This document shows positions 1 to 11,514 of a stretch of DNA of 64,000 nt, one piece after another; position 1 is the first letter of the stretch, and every line of letters begins with the position of its first letter. Both the position numbers and the translations under genes were made by a program. The notes under the pieces are model-generated. The model made no database searches. It was given only the letters and a program-made list of their open reading frames with translations, and was not told where the DNA came from. The DNA is taken from assembly GCA_036435485.1 (NCBI GenBank), contig CM071599.1:3498803-3562802 (forward strand), given 5' to 3'. The stretch is from Saposhnikovia divaricata (taxonomy: Eukaryota > Streptophyta > Magnoliopsida > Apiales > Apiaceae).

Positions 1-730
1 ATAGTAGTGATGTAATAAGATCTCCAATCAAATTAATTTTTTATTTTTTTGAAATTTTGGGAATATCATTATATTAGATATATATTGACATCCGTACGGT
101 TGGATCGTTCAAAAATATATTTTTAAAAATAGAAACAATAATCCGTGACAAAGCACTAGTTACGAGTCATATTGAAAATAGTAGTGATGTACTAAGATCT
201 CCAATCAAATTAATTTTTTATTTTTTGAAATTTTGGGAATAACATTATATTAGATATATATTGACATCCGTACGGTTGGATCGTTCAAAAATATATTTTT
301 AAAAATAGAAACAATAATCCGTGACAAAGCACTAGTTACGAGTCATATTGAAAATAGTAGTGATGTACTAAGATCTCCAATCAAATTAATTTTTTATTTT
401 TTGAAATTTTGGGAATAACATTATATTAGATATATATTGACATCCGTACGGTTGGATCGTTCAAAAATATATTTTTAAAAATAGAAACAATAATCCGTGA
501 CAAAGCACTAGTTACGAGTCATATTGAAAATAGTAGTGATGTAATAAGATCTCCAATCAAATTAATTTTTTATTTTTTGAAATTTTGGGAATATCATTAT
601 ATTAGATATATATTGACATCCGTACGGTTGGATCGTTCAAAAATATATTTTTAAAAATAGAAACAATAATCCGTGACAAAGCACTAGTTACGAGTCATAT
701 TGAAAATAGTAGTGATGTACTAAGATCTCC
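1..730. repeat. 176-bp tandem satellite, four copies plus a partial fifth
   Basis: The same unit restarts with ATAGTAGTGATGT at 1, 178, 354, 530 and 706, so the period is 176-177 bp. Copies differ by only a few bases (for example TAATAAG or TACTAAG after the start). The unit is AT-rich but carries a fixed GC-containing core, CATCCGTACGGTTGGATCG. The array breaks off at about 730 inside a fifth copy. It has no coding potential. The length is close to one nucleosome repeat, as is common for plant satellites; whether it is pericentromeric or a local array cannot be told here. Confidence 0.93.
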
Positions 731-768
731 GATAAATGTTCGGACACAGATACGGATAATATCCGGTT

Positions 769-990
769 CACTAATTTTGGGATGAATGTCAACTAAATAT
801 CACTATTTTCCTATTTCCTTGATTTTTCAATAATTTTTAACTAATTTGTGAAATAAAATGTAAAATTAATTAAAAAGGAAGAAAATTTTAAATTCGAATT
901 AAAAATTCATACACACTCAACTAGTGGTAGTCACTAATTTTGGGATGAATGTCAACTCAATATCACTATTTTCCTAATTCCGTGATTTTT
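769..990. repeat. 164-bp tandem repeat, left part (about 1.3 copies)
   Basis: The word CACTAATTTTGGGATGAATGT starts at 769 and 932, a period of 163 bp. The same unit in the same orientation forms the array at 11691-12540. Homology is lost soon after about 985. It marks the left side of the MULE-like block. No ORF is present. Confidence 0.85.
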
Positions 991-1200
991 TTATAATTTT
1001 TTTACATTTTTTTTAATAATTTGGTCTATTTTTAAATTTTAAAAAAAATTGTATTTTATAAATATTCCAATATTGACTCTAATAACAAACTTAAAAAATT
1101 TAAATTATATATTTTTAAAATTAATTAATTTTAATTCAAAATAATTATTTATTTTAATTAATAACAAAAATGAATTTGGGGAAAAAAAATTGTCTGCAAG

Positions 1201-1223
1201 CCCGCAATGAAACATTGCGGGCG
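1201..1223. repeat. 23-bp palindromic unit, site I (1 copy)
   Basis: One unit with arms CCCGCAATG and CATTGCGGG around AAA, followed by CG. The arms are perfectly complementary over 9 bp. It lies just upstream of the putative transcribed leader of the PMD gene. It is the same unit as at 8555, 11515 and 12553. Confidence 0.85.
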
Positions 1224-1239
1224 TCGGTTAGATTAATTT

Positions 1240-1302
1240 GTTACCCGATTTTACCTAAAAAAACCCTAATCGCTAATTACACTCAATCTCTCTCTCATCT
1301 CT

Positions 1303-1333
<31 letters not shown>

Positions 1334-1371
1334 GTGACACGCATATTACACTCAATCTCTCTCTCATCTCT

Positions 1372-1409
<38 letters not shown>

Positions 1410-1451
1410 ACACGCATATTGTATTGATATTCTGTTGCTTCGTTTGACCAG
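1240..1451 (+). promoter_or_regulatory. putative promoter/5' leader of the PMD gene with duplicated CT microsatellite
   Basis: After AAACCCTAATCGC the sequence has two near-identical about 72-bp pieces (about 1277-1348 and 1349-1421), each made of CT-rich stretches, a (CT)n run and GTGACACGCATATT. CT-rich leaders are common in plant 5' UTRs. CCAG followed by GTAATT at 1452 fits a splice donor, and TTGCAG ending at 4831 fits an acceptor six bases before the PMD start codon. A 3.4-kb leader intron is therefore plausible but is inference. Confidence 0.45.
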
Positions 1452-1895
1452 GTAATTAACTCCATTTTCACTTTAATCGGATTGTTTACTATTTCTAATC
1501 ATGTTTTTTGCTTGATTTCAACTTGTTTCTCTTGATTTTGTGCTCTATACTTCGTTTTGTGATGTGTTTTGTTTTGTTTTGTGATGTGTTTTGATTTCAA
1601 CTTGTGTTTTGTTTTGTGCTGTCGAAGGATACCCAGAAAGAAGACACTTCTCATTTCTCCAGGACTTTTGCTTTCGATTCTCCTCCAACCCCTCCTTCTG
1701 GTATTCTCTCTCTTTATATGTATAATGTACTTCACCTTTTGCAGTTGATCTAATGTCCCTTTTTTGGGTTTTTTTATTCTAATTTGAGATGATAGATGTG
1801 CTATAAAGTAGGTATCGTCTCATGTTCTCATTATAGTAAAGTTTAGAACGATATTAGCCGTTGTTGAATTCTAGTAGTTTTTCGGAATTAGGTTC

Positions 1896-2063
1896 CACTA
1901 TTTTTCTGGACTGGAGTTCCCACAAGTACACACAATTATCCTCCGAACCACTAACAATATACTTCCCATTTGTTACTGAAAATGCAGCCGAAATGCAGTA
2001 CTTTGAATTAACATGGCCAGTGTAGGTCTTTAAGAATTTGCCGGTTGTATAATTCCAGAGCCT
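1896..2063 (-). pseudogene. captured exon of a WDR5-type WD40 gene
   Basis: On the reverse strand about 56 codons match the last-but-one part of plant WDR5 (a COMPASS histone-methyltransferase subunit). Motifs seen are KFLKTYTGHVNSKYCIS and NGKYIVSGSEDNCVYLWEL, a WD40 blade ending at RKIV. A TTTGCAG acceptor directly precedes the exon at 2063, and homology stops at a GTGG at its 3' end, so the exon seems to have been copied with intron edges. There is no start codon, no further WD40 repeat and no neighbouring WDR5 exon. It lies antisense inside the putative leader intron of the PMD gene, as expected of gene-fragment capture by a MULE. Confidence 0.8.
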
Positions 2064-2069
2064 CTGCAA

Positions 2070-4831
2070 ACATAAAGCAGTATTAGATGGCAGGATAAGT
2101 TTAAAGGAAACGGATCACAACAATGATTTTTAGTGGGAATGCATCATGCACGTCTAGGATGAAGTATTTTTAGTAATTAGCTTGAGATAGATTTTGACAC
2201 AAGTTCTAATTTTGATTTATATACCTGCTTCAGAAAAGTATCTTTTAAAGAATTAAGATGCAATGGAGGTATATGTTTATCTTCTCTTTTGTGGTCTATA
2301 TGGTTAGCAGGAAAGAATAGATACATGGTATTACGTACCTCCAATTAAAGTAGTTGTGTCACACATGTGATCATTTGTCATCAGATTGGATCAAAGTTCA
2401 ACCAGTTGCTGAAATTTGGATTGGATAGCTTCGATTTTGTCCCTTACTTTTAAACTATATCATTTCAGGTTCAATCTTCAGTGCTCGAAGACTTAATTTT
2501 GGATTTTGAAGGTAAATCTGACACTGCAGTTTGCATATTTTGATTATTTTTCTTAGTTAGAGGATTAATCATATATGTGAGACTAATTAAATTCTGAGTG
2601 TCATTATATTGAGCAATCTTTGCCACTTACGTTTGATGCAGTTCCAAAATAAAAACATGAAAAATTTAGCCAACATTGAAAAATTAATGATGTGATTAGT
2701 GTATACATGCTTTGCTTAATATTATTGACTGTCATCATCACTCTCACTTCATGGAGCATCTTTTTCTAACAATTATGGACATATAGATTTGTAGCAAGCC
2801 AATAGTCACATCAGATTAGTTGATGTTCGACAGCGTGAATGAGGTGAGTGCGACCCTTGTGGCATACCTGAGCATTGGTGCACCAGTGAGATATTGTGGT
2901 CAAAAGAGCAAAACATTTTGTCATAACCATCTATTTATCACTCCTAAAGTCTGGACTAGACCCTTGAGGCATGACCTGAGTTGTAAAACAGCAATGATTC
3001 AATGATTTAAAATCCATTCCAGTTCAATCAAATCATACATACCCAATGTACCACGCTTGGCAAAGGTTATGTTCACTGTTGCAGATATCTCTAGTGAATC
3101 TCAGGGTTGAAAGCAAACCAGAGGAAACAAATAAGTCACTAGGTCGATCTCCGAATAGATACCTATGAATTAAGTATATACAAGTAGCTAACTTGTGTGA
3201 CCTTTTACATAAATTTTTTTTTTGCGCAGGAAGAGGTGAAAGATGTCTTGTAAGTTAGCGATAAAAGAAAAATAAAAACTAGTGGCTGTGGTTTCTGATA
3301 CAAACCATTAAAATGATCTTTTGATGAAATTGACAGAGGTCATCCGTAACGGTAGGTACACATTTGACGTTAAAGGTCGTTGGTTATAACTGTAGTACTG
3401 ATTCCTTGATGGTGGAGCTTAGTCTGTTAAATATAACCACTTTTCTAGATATACACACTGATTTCGGAGAGACAACCGATACACTTTTACAGGCTGGACA
3501 AAGACTGCCTCAACTAGAACCCTCAGAATTTTGAGAAATCTTGAATATAAACAGCTGATTTCTAATGAGTTTTAGGTTTGATTTGTTCATGACATTTTTT
3601 TATTATTTATTTGTCTGGGTAAATTGACATTATATGTATGTACACACATCTGTGAGAATTGTTTGCCTGAATCATGGTGATGGGTTATTTGGAAACCTTA
3701 AAAATAGGAAGCCTTTTCCGAATCTTTCTCCATTTGTCAAGAATTACGAATATACATGTGCATGTTAAAGGTTGTTCCACCAAAACGTTGAGTTGATTTG
3801 TTTTTGTCTTAGCAATTTTTATTATGACTTGTATTTCTAAAATCTTAAATGATTTTTGATAAAATGATATATAGGGACTTATCTTTTAAGTACACGCCAG
3901 TTTGCCTATCTTATCCATAACTTAAAAACGAATGCAAACTTATAACCTAATAATACAATTGGAACAAACTCATTACTTACACTGCCAGATTTGATGATTT
4001 CCTTATACCTTTCAGTCTTCCAATCCTTCAAAACATACAAGTGACAAACGAACTAGTATAAGTATATTCATTACTAAGAAATACTAATGTGCACACACAC
4101 ATTATTACATTATTACTTACTCTCTGTTTCTTATCCGAATGCTTCTTAATTTAATCTTTAGGGCATATCAGTTCATTTATAGGGGGTAATGTTGGGTTTT
4201 TTTTCCACTAAAATAATGATGTTTGTGGCCATATCATGATTCATGCACCTTTTGCTTGTACTCGACTGTCATGCGTTAAAAAATATCTGGAAATAATTAG
4301 AAATTATATATTATATAAACAAAATTATAGGAACAATGTAACATGTACACAGATTTTGATTTAATCAATTCCCCTGTTAGCCATTTTTATTATTTTTCTG
4401 CACATATTCATTTGATAGGACTACACATAATTTAGACGACTCTAAAGGCATGCGTTAAATGGACTACATGAACATAGAATACAAAGCTATATTGATTGTT
4501 TACTTGAAAATCTTATACATTTTGCTATTGTTGATAATGTTTTCAGTTACTAACAAGTGCAACTGTACCCCCCCCCCCCAAAAAAAAAAATTCTGCTTTA
4601 TAAAGTATGTTATTTACCAATCTGCAATTCTTTTCTTTTTTTCAGTTACTATATTTGAAACAGTGTGCATTATAGTTTCCCTAGTTTAGTTACACTTTTT
4701 GATTTTTCCCTTCCCTACATTTCTTGTTCGCTGTGTGTTGATTTTGTGGGTGTGGGTTTGATTGCCCAACTGTGTTCAAGTCTCCCCCTTTGTTGCCCAG
4801 TTGTTCTAATATTTATTTTGAAACGTTGCAG
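2070..4831 (+). other. gene-free AT-rich stretch, probable PMD leader intron
   Basis: No ORF here has recognisable content. Short T-rich and A-rich runs and a C-tract followed by an A-tract (4568-4590) are present. It ends with a pyrimidine-rich TTGCAG acceptor at 4831. Apart from the WDR5 fragment at its left edge I see no captured exon, transposon end or RNA gene. Confidence 0.4.
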
Positions 4832-4836
4832 GTACT

Positions 4837-7800
4837 ATGGATCACCAGTGTGGGCCTCTTGATCGATCATTGTTGTTCATGCAGGATGACCACATCAGCA
4901 CTAAGATATGGGAGGGTGGTGTCAGGGATAAGTTGAGGGTATATCAACAAACATCTAACATGGGTCATTGGGTTTTAGAGGCCGATCAGATTGCATTGCT
5001 GGATACTTGGGGTTTTGGAGGGTTTGCTGACCCCTTGGTTGTTCCTCAGAACGACATTTCTTTGATCACGGCCATGGTGGAGAGGTGGAGGCCAGAGACG
5101 AACTCATTTCATTTTCCCTTTGGTGAGATGACGATTACCTTAGAGGACGTTTATATGATTTTGGGTTTGCCGGTCTTTGGCAATTCTGTTACCCATCCCG
5201 AGGTTAAGAACCCGCTGCCATATTGGATGAAGATTTGGGATGATCCAAGATTATCGGAAGATGAGAAGAGGGAAATGTATGATGGTGGGATTAAATTGCA
5301 CAAGTTACGGCAATATTATGGAAATCGACCTGTGAGGCACCCAGCTGAGCAGGTTGATCCAGAGGTGCTTGAGTGGGAGTGCTTATTGCATACACGGGCG
5401 TATGCGTTGTTTATTATTGGGGGTATCCTATTTCCCACATCTTCCCGGACTGTTGTGGCTCCTCGATACTTACAGCTCTTATTGCAGCCGTCGAGTGAGA
5501 TTGGTAGTTATGCTTGGGGTGCCGCTGTTCTATCCTACTTGTACAGAGCATTGGGTAAAGCTGCGCACAAGTCGAGCCCAATGTTTACTGGGTGTGCCAT
5601 GCTTCTTCAGTTATGGGCTTATGAGAGAGTTTTAGTCGGACAGCCACAGATTGCACCGTTCCAGGAGCTTACATGGCCGAGGTCAGTAGCATGGGCAGAG
5701 CCGGTGGATCATAGGAGGGTTAACCCCCACCACCACACGGCAGGTTATCGGGGAGATTTGGACAGCTTTCAGGATTATTGGCTGAACTGGACCCCGTATT
5801 CCAGCTTTTATGAGAGAGAGGGGGCTGATGAGGATGATGACATGTGGCATTCCCTTCATATGGCTCTAGGTCGTATCCCGTTGATCCATTTTGAGATCAT
5901 TGAGTTACAGATGCCGGATCGGGTCATGAGACAGTTTGGTATGATGCAGCACATACCGGAGGAGCCATATGATATGAGTCACCTGCGGTCAGAGAGGGCA
6001 TCAGAGTTTCAGAGGTTAAATCATACACTGATGTTTCAGGCTTTTGTGGAGGAGTGGTATCATTATCAGGTTACGGCAGGGGCCATCGTTACAGAGCATG
6101 AGGAGCATGTATCGGTTGAGGAGTATAACCAATGGTTTATGCGTGTCAGCAAGTTGAGGATTGCTCCTTTTGTGGTTCCTAATGACGATAAGATAGTGCC
6201 ACGTGATTGGTATAACCAGCAGTATATGGCTAGTGCGGTATGTTAGTGTTTCTTTTGCATTAATTCTTTCATTTTTAATTCTTCAATCGTAGTTTTTACT
6301 TGTTTGTAGTCTTCGCTTTTAGTAGTTACATTGTTTACTTATTTGTAGTTGTAGGGTTATTTCTTTTAATGTATTCTTTTTAAAATGTTGTTTGTAGGCA
6401 GAGAGTGGTATGAAGCTTGCATATGAGGTCCACAGGCAGAATCCTGGTGACTGGTTTTATAAAATGCTCCCGGATTTCTTGTCACGTTATGATCGGGCCT
6501 TCACTGAATGGAAGGGTCTTGCATGGAGCAGACCTTCATTCCTAAAGGATGAGCAGCACCGCTCTCCTTCTCATGTACCCGAGCAGCCTCGAGAGATGGA
6601 CATCGATCCCAGTGCTCCTAATTCTTCGCAGCAGGCCCCTGTTCTTGGCCATAAGCGTCCACGTGAGGTACTAATATTCTTATCAACTAGTTTTCAATTA
6701 AGTCTTGTGTCGGTGTTTGTATATGTGTGCTGACATTCTTAATTACAGGCTGGGACGTCTGCTCCCCCCACCTCTACGGACGCCCCTGTCCATGTTTCCC
6801 CTCCTCGTACCACTCAGGAGGTATGAATATTTAATGTTGTTCTTATCAGTTAGTTTTCTGTGAAGTCTTGTGTCGGTGTTTGTATATGTATGTTGACATT
6901 CTTAATTGCAGGCTGGGACGTCTGCTCCCCCCACCTCTACGGACGCCCCTGTCCATGTTTCCCCTCCTCGTACCACTCAGGAGGTATGAATATTTAATGT
7001 TGTTCTTATCAGTTAGTTTTCTGTGAAGTCTTGTGTCGGTGTTTTTATATGTATGTTGACATTCTTAATTGCAGGCTGGGACGTCTGCTCCCCCCACCTC
7101 TACGGACGCCCCTGTCCATGTTTCCCCTCGTCGTACCACTCAGGAGGTATGAATATTTAATGTTGTTCTTATCAGTTAGTTTTCTGTGAAGTCTTGTGTC
7201 GGTGTTTGTATATGTGTGTTGACATTCTTAATTGCAGGCTGGGACGTCTGCTCCCCCCACCTCTACGGACGCCCCTGTCCATGTTTCCCCTCCTCGTACC
7301 ACTCAGGAGGTATGAATAATTAATGTTGTTCTTATCAACTAGTTTTCTGTGAAGTCTTGTGTCGATGTTTGTATATATGTGCTGATATTCTTAATTGCAG
7401 GCTGGGACGTCTGCTCCTCCCACCTCTACGGATGCCCCTGTCCATGTCTCCCCTCCTCGTTCCGCTCAGGAGGTATGAATGTTTAATGTTATTTTTATCA
7501 ACTAGTTTCTTGTGTCGGTGTTTGTATATGTGTGCTGACATTCTTAATTACAGGCTAGGACGTCTGCTCCTCCCACCACTTCTTTACAGACCACACCAGA
7601 AGCTTTTAAGGTACTAATTTATTAGTAAGTACTTTTATTGCAGACACTTGCCATCTAGAACTCTCTTATTGAATATGTTTTTAATTTGTATGCAGCTATC
7701 TGTTACTTCTCCAAGTACTTTAGGGTCCAACAGAGGGCCCATTGGACGTGGTTTTTTTGATATTGGGTTTAGTGGAGAGATTCCTACTCCGTTAGCAGAC

Positions 7801-8300
7801 GTGCTTGAGGTATAAATCGTTCACATTTTGCTTTTCATTGTTTATGCCTTGTCATTTTTAACAATGTGGAACACCATTTCTTGTAGGTGGACACTCAAAC
7901 GGATAAGTTCTTAGATTCTATGAGGAGGGTTGGAAACAAAGGCAGTTTGACGAGGCCACTTAAAGAAAGGAAAGCTAGGTGGCTTTACAAGCATTGGTGG
8001 TCAGGGGAACCCGGGAAAGAAGATGGAAATTTTATTTGGTATGATCATATCGGTGGGCAGAAGGGTGTGACTCTTGAACTTATCCACGAGCATTTGTGGA
8101 CACTTCAGCCTGGTCGTTGGTTGGTGGATGATATTGTGAATGCCTATGCTGAGTTGTTGGCTATTAGAGAAAAAAACCTTTGGAAGTCCGAACAACTTCG
8201 AAGACCGGCATTGCAGTATTTTTTTGCACCTAGCTATTTCATGCCATTGGCTGGTAATCGATGCACGGATCTGATGGTAATGATGCATTTATTTTATTAA
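4837..8300 (+). CDS. plant mobile domain protein with Ulp1-like C-terminal remnant (multi-exon, MULE-borne)
   Basis: Exons, all phase 0 with GT-AG borders: 4837-6237, 6398-6667, five 72-bp exons (6749-6820, 6912-6983, 7075-7146, 7238-7309, 7401-7472), 7554-7610, 7696-7809 and 7887 to a stop at 8298-8300; about 871 residues. Residues about 45-385 are a PMD of the MAIN/MAIL type (LLDTWGFGGFADPL, ITLEDVYMILGLPVFG, a YWLNWTPYSSFYERE segment). The middle is proline/threonine-rich and built from the repeated exon. The last exon has a Ulp1-like motif (LQPGRWLVDDIVNAYAELL) but stops before the catalytic His, Asp and Cys would appear, so it should not be an active SUMO protease. PMD proteins act in silencing and development when domesticated; this copy is probably a transposon gene. 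A donor GTAATG at 8277 could splice onward, but no further exon was found. Confidence 0.8.
6668..7553 (+). repeat. 163-bp exon-plus-intron cassette, tandemly amplified inside the PMD gene
   Basis: Exon starts lie at 6749, 6912, 7075, 7238 and 7401, exactly 163 bp apart, and a shorter diverged sixth copy starts at 7554. Each copy has a 72-bp exon encoding a 24-residue Ala/Pro/Thr/Ser-rich peptide (starts AGTSAPPTSTDAP, ends PPRTTQE), then a GTATGAAT donor and an intron ending TTAATTGCAG or TTAATTACAG. All exons are phase 0, so any number of cassettes keeps the frame. Confidence 0.92.
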
Positions 8301-8888
8301 ATCTCCTTCCCAATAGTTTCTATTTTATTAGAGTTTTAATAGTTTTCCATATGCAACAAGTTAAGCACTGCTAATAGTTTTTCGAACTACCATGTTTCAT
8401 TACGGGCGTTAGAATTTTGGTATTGGTATTGTTAGGATTTTGATTATATTTGGCAGGTTAGAATTTTGGTTTAGTTTGGTTGCAAAACAGTTGTAAAACA
8501 GTTTTTCCTAGGCACGACTGAAACAGATGGAAGCTGGAAAAATTTTTCCTGGCGCCCGCCATGTTTCATTGCGGACGCCCGCAATGAAACATGGCGGGCG
8601 TTCTGGAAATTTTCTCTTTTTGCAGTTTAGTCACTGCAGTTTGATTTCTTTTAAATTATAAATCAAAGTTTAATATTTTTACAACAAACCTTCTGCCTAT
8701 TCTGCCTATTTTCTGTTTTTCCAAAAAAAAAGTTTTTTTTTTATTTTTTTGTTTTAAACATTACATTTTCATTGTGATTATTGATAATCCGTAAACAAGC
8801 AACAAAAGCTACTTCATTACATAATAATTCATTACAGTGCCAAGATTACATGAAAATTGGAATGAAAATTGGAGGTACTCCATTGTAT
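8301..8888. other. convergent intergenic region between the PMD and transposase genes
   Basis: AT-rich DNA holding the 3' ends of both convergent genes. Apart from the two-copy palindrome at 8555-8600 I see only A and T tracts (about 8722-8755). No ORF continues the Ulp1-like domain. Confidence 0.5.
8555..8600. repeat. 23-bp palindromic unit, site II (2 copies)
   Basis: Units at 8555-8577 (TTT centre) and 8578-8600 (AAA centre), abutting with no spacer. The second is almost the reverse complement of the first, so the pair also forms a larger inverted repeat. It lies between the 3' ends of the two convergent MULE genes and could end transcription or form a strong hairpin; this is inference. 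Confidence 0.88.
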
Positions 8889-11360
8889 CTAGGCCGGCTT
8901 CCTTGGACAATTTCTCCTATCATGATTTGCTCCTTCCAATCCACATTTTCCACACTTTCGTGATTTCTTCTTCGAAGTCGACGTCTCAATACCACTTTTG
9001 TGTCTTCCCACTTTCTTTCTTCCTTTAGTTTGTGACATTGGGGGATCCAATATGTGATCATCTTCGCCTTCATGGTGAAATGACTCATTCATTCCTACGT
9101 TGTGTTTCTCTTCCGGAAAAGACTCATTGATGTACACCTTCTCTTTCTCAATTCTATCAACCAAGTAATGGTACCGCGGGACACTAACACTACCAATAGC
9201 ACCTAAACTTTGAAAGGCATTGCATAATGAACTATATCTTGCCGTTTGTGATTCAAAAACATTGGCATGCACGGGATGGGCATAAGGTAAAGTTCCCGAG
9301 GCTTTGTTGCCATTCATTGTCCACCTCACTTTGATACAATCTTCGGGGATTTGTGTTTTTTGTTTTTTATTAAGGTAACGGATCATGTGTCTACAAATCA
9401 TCCCGGAATTTTCAAATTTCTTACAAGCACATGAAATTTTCCCGTCTATCGCAATGCATAGGTTATAAATTTTTCTACAATTCTCCGGCATCGTGGACTT
9501 TTCTACCAAGTACATCCTAGGAAAAGATCTTCCATCATGTTTTACACTCTTAACAATAAAAGATCCACTTTTTAGAAGCTCATTTTGAAATTGTTTAAAC
9601 ATTTCTTTTGTGTAAATCGTGGATGCATGAGTCTCCAAAGAAGAATTGTATAATAGTCCCCTTTTCTTGTACTCGGTCTCGTGGTCGGCTCCAACCTCGT
9701 TGAGATATTGTTTTTCCAAAGCCTTTTGTGAGTTCTCAATGAATTCTTTCAAACCGGTTGATGCTTTCACATACTCATCAAAAAAAGAATTCATGGACTC
9801 GCTTCTTGAAGTAGTAGTCATTCCGGCGGAAAAAAATTGCTTGGTGTAAGCACGAATCCATTTTCTTCTAATTGCATACATCTCATTTAGCCAAACATGA
9901 TTCTCGAGACCGTACTTTTCAACCAACACCTCCCAACTACCTTCAAATTCGGTAGGTGACAATGACTTGTACACACATGAGTTAAAATCTTTCTTAAAAT
10001 CCGGAAATCGAGTATACAATGAAGACAACTTCTCGGGAAACTTTTGACTTATATGCCACATACAATATGTATGATTTGTTTGTGGCATGACCGCGGCAAT
10101 AGCATTTGACAAAGCAAGGTCTTGATCGGTAATAATCATAATAGGATGTTTATTGTCAACGGCTTCCAACCATGTTTCCAAAACCCATTTGTAAGATGTT
10201 TCTTTCTCGTCCCTTACAAGTGCAAATCCAAACAAGATGTTTTGGTAGTGGTGGTTCACACCGGTAATAGGTATAAAAGGCATGCAATACCTATTAGTCC
10301 GATAAGTCGAGTCGAAGCTTACCACGTCTCCAAAATTCTTGTAAGCATTAAGCGACCGAGAATCAACCCACACCAAGCCCCTAACACGATTCACCTCGTC
10401 CACATCCACTCGATAAAAGAAATTTCCACCACAAGCTTCTTTCAATTCTCGTAGCAAAGCCAAACCACAATCCGCATCACCGGAATCAAACACCCGTCGT
10501 CGAATGTCGCGTACGACATTACGTATATCTTGACTAGAATAACCAAGATTTTGAATACCACCACATGACTCACTAAGAAATTTCATTATTTTCACGGTCT
10601 CGATCCCCGATTTATGAAACAACTCAATTATCGATCGGGTAAACGAATCTATGTTATGCGACCTTTGCATGAATTGTACTTTATCCGGTGTAACCATGTC
10701 ATGATTGTGTTCTAAGTTGACCGAAGTTACTTCCCATTTGTTCAAATTCACTTTATGAGTGACACACATCCGAGCTTCACAATTAGTTCGACTAATAAAA
10801 TCTCTTGTCCGCTTCCCTTTATCCATAACATCCGGTGTGTTCGGACCTCGTCTCCCACCTTTCCGACAAATATACATCCGCGATGCAAGATCATCAACTT
10901 CTTTATGTTTATGAGTGCTCCTAATAATTATCTCAAACCCCTCCTTACGACCATAATTTTTATAAAATAATTCCGCTTCTTGTAAAGAATCAAATTGCAT
11001 ACCAACACAAGGCACTTGATCATTCATATTTGCAAAAAAAGATCCAATATTTTCTTCTCCAATATTAGCTTTATCATTGTCATGACCATCAATATCATCC
11101 TTTTTTCCAATATTAACATCTTCATCACTATCAATAATTATTTTTTCTTTTCCCTTCAAATTAGAAGTATAACCAAAGTTTTTACCAACATTATCAACAT
11201 CATCATCAATATCATCAACATCTATTGTTTCATGAATTTCAACACCATTTTCATCAAAAAGTTTACGATAAACTCTTTTATTTCGAACGGGAGTTGCATA
11301 ATTAAAGTCATTATGATCATCAGAAGAGTTAGAATCATAATTAAATAAATAAGAAGCCAT
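8889..11360 (-). CDS. MULE transposase, FAR1/FHY3-related (intact ORF)
   Basis: One uninterrupted 823-codon ORF on the reverse strand. I chose the ATG at 11360 (MASYLFNYDSNSSDD) because the acidic N-terminus typical of this family starts there; the frame is open 26 codons further upstream to 11438. An acidic Asp/Asn-rich region comes first. A FAR1 DNA-binding domain spans about residues 120-215 (LFYKNYGRKEGFEI ... LEHNHDMV). A MULE transposase core spans about 345-480 with candidate catalytic residues in VVSFDSTYR and IITDQDLAL. A SWIM zinc finger is near 645-660 (CACKKFENSGMICRH) and a C-terminal zinc knuckle is near 803-819 (CGKCGLEGANHDRRNC). FAR1/FHY3 host regulators come from this family, but the repeat context and lack of introns favour an active-type transposon gene. 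It should cut and rejoin DNA at MULE ends. Confidence 0.88.
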   Translation of the reverse strand: MASYLFNYDSNSSDDHNDFNYATPVRNKRVYRKLFDENGVEIHETIDVDDIDDDVDNVGKNFGYTSNLKGKEKIIIDSDEDVNIGKKDDIDGHDNDKANIGEENIGSFFANMNDQVPCVGMQFDSLQEAELFYKNYGRKEGFEIIIRSTHKHKEVDDLASRMYICRKGGRRGPNTPDVMDKGKRTRDFISRTNCEARMCVTHKVNLNKWEVTSVNLEHNHDMVTPDKVQFMQRSHNIDSFTRSIIELFHKSGIETVKIMKFLSESCGGIQNLGYSSQDIRNVVRDIRRRVFDSGDADCGLALLRELKEACGGNFFYRVDVDEVNRVRGLVWVDSRSLNAYKNFGDVVSFDSTYRTNRYCMPFIPITGVNHHYQNILFGFALVRDEKETSYKWVLETWLEAVDNKHPIMIITDQDLALSNAIAAVMPQTNHTYCMWHISQKFPEKLSSLYTRFPDFKKDFNSCVYKSLSPTEFEGSWEVLVEKYGLENHVWLNEMYAIRRKWIRAYTKQFFSAGMTTTSRSESMNSFFDEYVKASTGLKEFIENSQKALEKQYLNEVGADHETEYKKRGLLYNSSLETHASTIYTKEMFKQFQNELLKSGSFIVKSVKHDGRSFPRMYLVEKSTMPENCRKIYNLCIAIDGKISCACKKFENSGMICRHMIRYLNKKQKTQIPEDCIKVRWTMNGNKASGTLPYAHPVHANVFESQTARYSSLCNAFQSLGAIGSVSVPRYHYLVDRIEKEKVYINESFPEEKHNVGMNESFHHEGEDDHILDPPMSQTKGRKKVGRHKSGIETSTSKKKSRKCGKCGLEGANHDRRNCPRKPA

Positions 11361-11514
11361 GAAAATTCTAACCTTATTTTTTGCACTCCAAAGATGAAAA
11401 AATAAGCTGGAAAAGCCTGTGCAGTTTGGAAAGAACAAAAGGCTGGACAGTTAAACAAAGGCTGGAAAGTTGGAAAAAAGAAAAAGCTGGAAAAAAGAAA
11501 AAGCATTTCACGTG

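Noticed and set aside
1499..1735. 78-codon reverse ORF in the PMD leader region
   Set aside because: Lysine/threonine-rich translation of T-rich DNA with no homology; it overlaps the likely leader and intron of the forward gene.
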